Origin: ZCTH02-B3 sp036563895
Lineage (GTDB): Bacteria; Bacillota; Bacilli; Paenibacillales; Paenibacillaceae
Reading direction: 5' to 3'
Assembly: GCA_036563895.1 (NCBI GenBank)
Contig: DATCLN010000215.1
Coordinates: 39,392-103,391 of the forward strand
DNA length: 64,000 nucleotides
Position numbers and translations under genes: made by a program. Below the pieces are notes generated by a model. The model made no database searches. It was not told where the DNA came from and worked only from the letters and a program-made list of their open reading frames with translations. Positions within the stretch are counted from its first letter, which is position 1. The number at the start of each line of letters is the position of its first letter. Shown here piece after piece: positions 60,989-64,000 of the stretch.

Positions 60989-62146
60989 ATGTCGTCTTCC
61001 ATCCGACGCAGACTGTCATTCCGCATTCTCCTGGCCGTCTTGGCGGGCCTCATCGGCTTCTCCGCGCCGGCCGCGGCCGCGGACGTGGATCTCTACACCG
61101 CGTATACGCACTTGGCGGCTTCGCCTGGCCAGTCCCTCACCTACACCATCGACATCATCAACAACACGAACCAAATCCAGACCGTCCCGCTCGAATTCGA
61201 TAACGGCGGACACGAGGGATGGGAAGCGGAACTGACCGCCGGCGGCAACCAGATCCGGCAAATCTCCGTCCGGCCCGACGACGAGCGGTCGGTCACGCTG
61301 ACCCTGAAAGTGCCTCTCCAGGTGGACAAGGGCGATTACAACTTCCGCATCAACGCGGGCCCGCACGGTTCGCTGCCGATCCGGGTGACCGTGGTTGAAA
61401 AAGGCACCTACCGGTCCGAGCTGACCAGCGACCAGCCGAACCTGCAGGGGCACGCCGATTCCGATTTCACTTACAGCCTCAAGCTGAATAACCGCACGGC
61501 GGAAAAGCAGACCTACGCCCTGAGCGCGGAAGTGCCGCAAGGATGGGACGCGCGTTTCCAAAAGGGCGGAAACAGCATCACGTCCGTCGAGGTGGAACCG
61601 AACAACACGGAGACCATCACCCTTAAGGTCACCCCCGCGGAGAAGGCCGCGGCGGACACCTACAAAATTCCGGTCCGCGCGTCCAACAACAACACCTCCG
61701 CGGAGCTGACCCTGGAAGCCGTCATCACCGGTACGTACGACATCCAGCTCACCACGCCGGATGAACGTCTGAACACCAGCATCACGGCCGGCGGAACGCG
61801 AAACGTCGAGCTGCTGGTGAAAAACAACGGCTCCGCCGATCTCACGGACATCAAACTGACCAGCACCACTCCTGCCAACTGGGAAGTGACCTTCGAGCCG
61901 AAAACGATCAACGTCATCAAGCCGGGCCAATCCGTGCCGGTCACGGCCACGATCAAATCGGCCAAGGAAGCGCTGCCCGGGGACTACGTGCTCTCCATGA
62001 CCGCGTCGGCGGCCGAAAAATCGACGGACGCCGTGTTCCGCGTTACGGTCAAGACGTCCATGCTGTGGGGCTGGGTCGGCGTGCTGATCGGGCTGGCGGT
62101 GATCGGAGGCGTGTACTGGTTGATCCGCAAATACGGGAGGCGATAA
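60989..62146 (+). CDS. secreted NEW3-domain protein with C-terminal membrane anchor
   Basis: A 385-residue surface protein: signal peptide (about 10-31, ending APAAAA), three Ig-like/NEW3-type beta domains with repeating VPLQVDKGDYNF, EVEPNNTETITLKVTPAEKA and INVIKPGQSVPVTATIKSA patterns (given in part), and a final membrane segment (WGWVGVLIGLAVIGGVYWLI) with basic end. ATG with GGAGGG about 11 nt upstream. Four nt before an ABC ATPase gene, so probably an accessory of that transporter; ligand unknown. The upstream 269 nt to the ECF sigma gene contain no gene. Confidence 0.85.
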   Translation: MSSSIRRRLSFRILLAVLAGLIGFSAPAAAADVDLYTAYTHLAASPGQSLTYTIDIINNTNQIQTVPLEFDNGGHEGWEAELTAGGNQIRQISVRPDDERSVTLTLKVPLQVDKGDYNFRINAGPHGSLPIRVTVVEKGTYRSELTSDQPNLQGHADSDFTYSLKLNNRTAEKQTYALSAEVPQGWDARFQKGGNSITSVEVEPNNTETITLKVTPAEKAAADTYKIPVRASNNNTSAELTLEAVITGTYDIQLTTPDERLNTSITAGGTRNVELLVKNNGSADLTDIKLTSTTPANWEVTFEPKTINVIKPGQSVPVTATIKSAKEALPGDYVLSMTASAAEKSTDAVFRVTVKTSMLWGWVGVLIGLAVIGGVYWLIRKYGRR

Positions 62147-62149
62147 CCG

Positions 62150-63124
62150 GTGGCGGGCCAGCCGGTCATTGAACTTCGGCAACTGACGAAAAAATACGGC
62201 GACTTCACCGCGGTGAACCAGCTGACGCTGGACATCTACAAGGGAGAAATCTTCGGCCTGCTCGGTCCCAACGGCGCCGGCAAAACCACCACCATTCTCA
62301 TGATGCTGGGCCTGACGGAGCCGACATCCGGCCAGGCCCTGGTCTGCGGCATCGACGCCACGCGCAATCCGATCCAGGTGAAAAGCCGAGTGGGGTATCT
62401 TCCGGACGACGTCGGGTTTTACGACGACCGGACCGCGCTGGACAACCTGATCTACACCGCGCGCCTCAACCGGATTCCGCTCCGGGAAGCCACGGAACGG
62501 GCCATGTCTCTGCTGGAACGGGTCGGCCTCGCCGAGGCGGCGGAAAAAAATGTCGGGGAATTCTCCCGCGGCATGCGGCAGCGCCTCGGGCTCGCCGACG
62601 TGCTCATCAAGCGGCCGGAAGTGATCATTCTGGACGAGCCGACGCTGGGCATCGACCCGGAAGGCGTACGGGAGCTGCTGGCCCTCATCCGCGACCTGAG
62701 CCGCAAGGATGGCATCACGGTGCTGCTTTCGTCCCACCATTTGCACCAGGTCCAGCAAATCTGCGACCGGGTCGGCCTGTTCGTCAAAGGCCGGCTCCTC
62801 GCCTGCGGCGACATGAGCGAACTGTCGAGGCAGCTCTTCGGCGGGGCGACGCACACCGTGGAACTGGATCTCAGCGCGTGGAGCGACGAACTGGAGCAGC
62901 GTATCAAGTCGCTGGAACATGTGGTGTCGGTGGAGCGCGTCGAGGCCGACGCCCTCGAAGGCTCGTCCTACGTGACCGCGCGCGTCGTCTGCTCCGACGA
63001 CCTGGCGCCGCAGCTGGCGCGGATGGCCTTGGAGCACGGCCTTGAGCTGCACGGTCTGCGTCCGACGAAGTACGGTCTTGACGACATTTACCACCGCTAC
63101 TTCGAAGGGAGCGAAGCGTCATGA
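62150..63124 (+). CDS. ABC transporter ATP-binding protein
   Basis: Cytoplasmic ATPase of an exporter-type ABC system. 324 residues: Walker [11 protein letters not shown] (about 40-49), signature FSRGMRQRL, Walker [10 protein letters not shown]-loop SSHHL, and a C-terminal extension of about 100 residues as in NatA/drug-export types. GTG start with GGGAGGCG upstream; stop overlaps the permease start (ATGA). Confidence 0.95.
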   Translation: MAGQPVIELRQLTKKYGDFTAVNQLTLDIYKGEIFGLLGPNGAGKTTTILMMLGLTEPTSGQALVCGIDATRNPIQVKSRVGYLPDDVGFYDDRTALDNLIYTARLNRIPLREATERAMSLLERVGLAEAAEKNVGEFSRGMRQRLGLADVLIKRPEVIILDEPTLGIDPEGVRELLALIRDLSRKDGITVLLSSHHLHQVQQICDRVGLFVKGRLLACGDMSELSRQLFGGATHTVELDLSAWSDELEQRIKSLEHVVSVERVEADALEGSSYVTARVVCSDDLAPQLARMALEHGLELHGLRPTKYGLDDIYHRYFEGSEAS

Positions 63125-64000
63125 GCGAACAAGGCATCGCCAAGGTGCGCAGGCTTTTCGGGAAAAAGGACGCTGCGCCGAAAGCGGCTGAAGCCAAAGC
63201 CGAAAAAGCCGAAAAGATTACGTCCCCGTTTTGGGTCATGGTGCACAAGGAATTCAGCGACCACATCAACAGCTGGCGCTTCGTCATCCTGCTCGCCATC
63301 GTGACGGTGGCCTGCATCGGTTCGGTTTACTCCGCGCTCGTTGCGCTGAGCGAAGGCTTCGTCGGCAGTTCCGAGGCGGTTCCCGAGTTTCTTTTCCTGC
63401 ACATGTTCACGGTCTCGAACGGCACGATGCCGAACTTCCTGACGTTCATATCGTTCCTGGCGCCCCTTATCGGCATTGCCATCGGCTTTGACGCCGTCAA
63501 TTCGGAACGCAGCAAGGGCACGCTGAGCCGCGTCATTTCGCAGCCGGTGTACCGGGACGACTTTCTGAACGCCAAATTCGTGGCCGGACTGCAGCTGATC
63601 GCCGTCGTCGTTTTCGCCCTTGGCTTCCTGGTGATGGGGCTCGGCCTGTTCATGATCGGCTATCCGCCGACGCCGGAGGAATTCTGGCGCGTGGTCGTGA
63701 CGCTGGTCATCACCGTGGTTTATGTCGGGCTCTGGCTGAACCTGTCCATCTTTTTCTCCATCCGGTTCAAGCAGGCCGCGACGTCGGCGCTGGCGGGCAT
63801 CGCGCTGTGGATTTTCTTCCTTGTGTTCTACGGGCTGATCGTCAACCTGATCGGCCAGGCGACCGCCCCGTCCAATCCCAATGACACCGCGGCGGTGATC
63901 GCCCATCAGAACTTCCTGATGTTCCTGTCCCGCCTGTCGCCCGCCTTCCTGTTCCAGGAAGCGGCGACCACGCTGATGCTGCCGAACACGCGCACGCTCA
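63121..64000 (+). CDS. ABC transporter permease (partial, runs off the window)
   Basis: Reading from ATG 63121 the frame stays open for 293 codons to the window end. A charged Ala/Lys/Glu N-terminal stretch (1-33) is followed by [18 protein letters not shown], a start typical of ABC-2 type permeases, then membrane segments near 53-72, 108-126, 160-182, 195-213 and 222-245. The motif [19 protein letters not shown] is the ABC-2 signature (EExxGTL-like). Probably transports with the ATPase and NEW3 protein. Confidence 0.92.
   Translation, partial: MSEQGIAKVRRLFGKKDAAPKAAEAKAEKAEKITSPFWVMVHKEFSDHINSWRFVILLAIVTVACIGSVYSALVALSEGFVGSSEAVPEFLFLHMFTVSNGTMPNFLTFISFLAPLIGIAIGFDAVNSERSKGTLSRVISQPVYRDDFLNAKFVAGLQLIAVVVFALGFLVMGLGLFMIGYPPTPEEFWRVVVTLVITVVYVGLWLNLSIFFSIRFKQAATSALAGIALWIFFLVFYGLIVNLIGQATAPSNPNDTAAVIAHQNFLMFLSRLSPAFLFQEAATTLMLPNTRTL

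Noticed and set aside
61016..63094. A 692-codon minus-strand open frame
   Set aside because: Antisense shadow of the NEW3 and ABC ATPase genes, which have clear motifs and ribosome sites.

Overview
This is chromosomal DNA from a GC-rich, endospore-forming member of the Bacillota, most likely Paenibacillaceae. The evidence is the sporulation gene set (spoIVA, spoVIF, spmAB, dacB, dacF, spoIIAA-AB-sigF, spoIIM, gerW, ypeB), the TRAP regulator, and gene order that follows Bacillus subtilis over several long blocks at much higher GC. Genus and species cannot be fixed from the sequence alone. Most genes lie on the minus strand; because of the GC content, very long non-coding reading frames shadow nearly every real gene.

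Layout. 1-4.6 kb: an aromatic amino acid block (ndk, cheR, aroC, aroB, aroH) leads into a presumed trp operon through a leader that carries a promoter, a row of GAG triplets and an intrinsic terminator, as expected for TRAP attenuation. 4.7-9.7 kb: a menaquinone operon, hepS-menG-ubiA-ubiX-mqnA-hepT, pointing to the futalosine route. 9.8-11.4 kb: a hypothetical protein, mtrB (TRAP itself), tRNA-Pro(GGG) and hbs. 11.5-25.8 kb: spoIVA, yphF/yphE-like genes, spoVIF, gpsA, plsY, der, a YIEGIA pair, yphA, S1 protein, plsC, cmk, ypfB, ypeB, a zinc-ribbon protein, prsW, mecA. 26-31.5 kb: a polysaccharide deacetylase lipoprotein, a CPBP protease, hypothetical genes, ppa and serA. 31.5-41 kb: resABCDE, rluB, spmAB and dacB. 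41-47.9 kb: gerW fused in frame to a DUF2953 gene, scpAB, and the riboflavin operon under an FMN riboswitch. 47.9-52.7 kb: a palindrome cluster, lysA, the spoIIA operon and dacF. 52.7-60.7 kb: a xerD-like recombinase, ald, bshB2-yojF, fur, spoIIM, endoQ, nudF and an ECF sigma/anti-sigma pair. 60.9-64 kb: a NEW3-domain protein with an ABC transporter that runs off the window.

How the parts connect. The aro genes make chorismate, which feeds tryptophan synthesis (controlled by the TRAP protein encoded 10 kb away) and futalosine-type menaquinone synthesis (MqnA uses chorismate). resABC and resDE support cytochrome c maturation and respiratory control. Candidate SigH, SigE and SigK promoters lie in front of spoIIAA, dacB, spoIVA and spoVIF. 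Non-coding points of note are the trp leader, the FMN leader, a perfect 21-bp inverted repeat, a cluster of four 20-bp palindromes, and two unrelated 36-nt tandem repeats. No prophage, insertion sequence or CRISPR array was seen.
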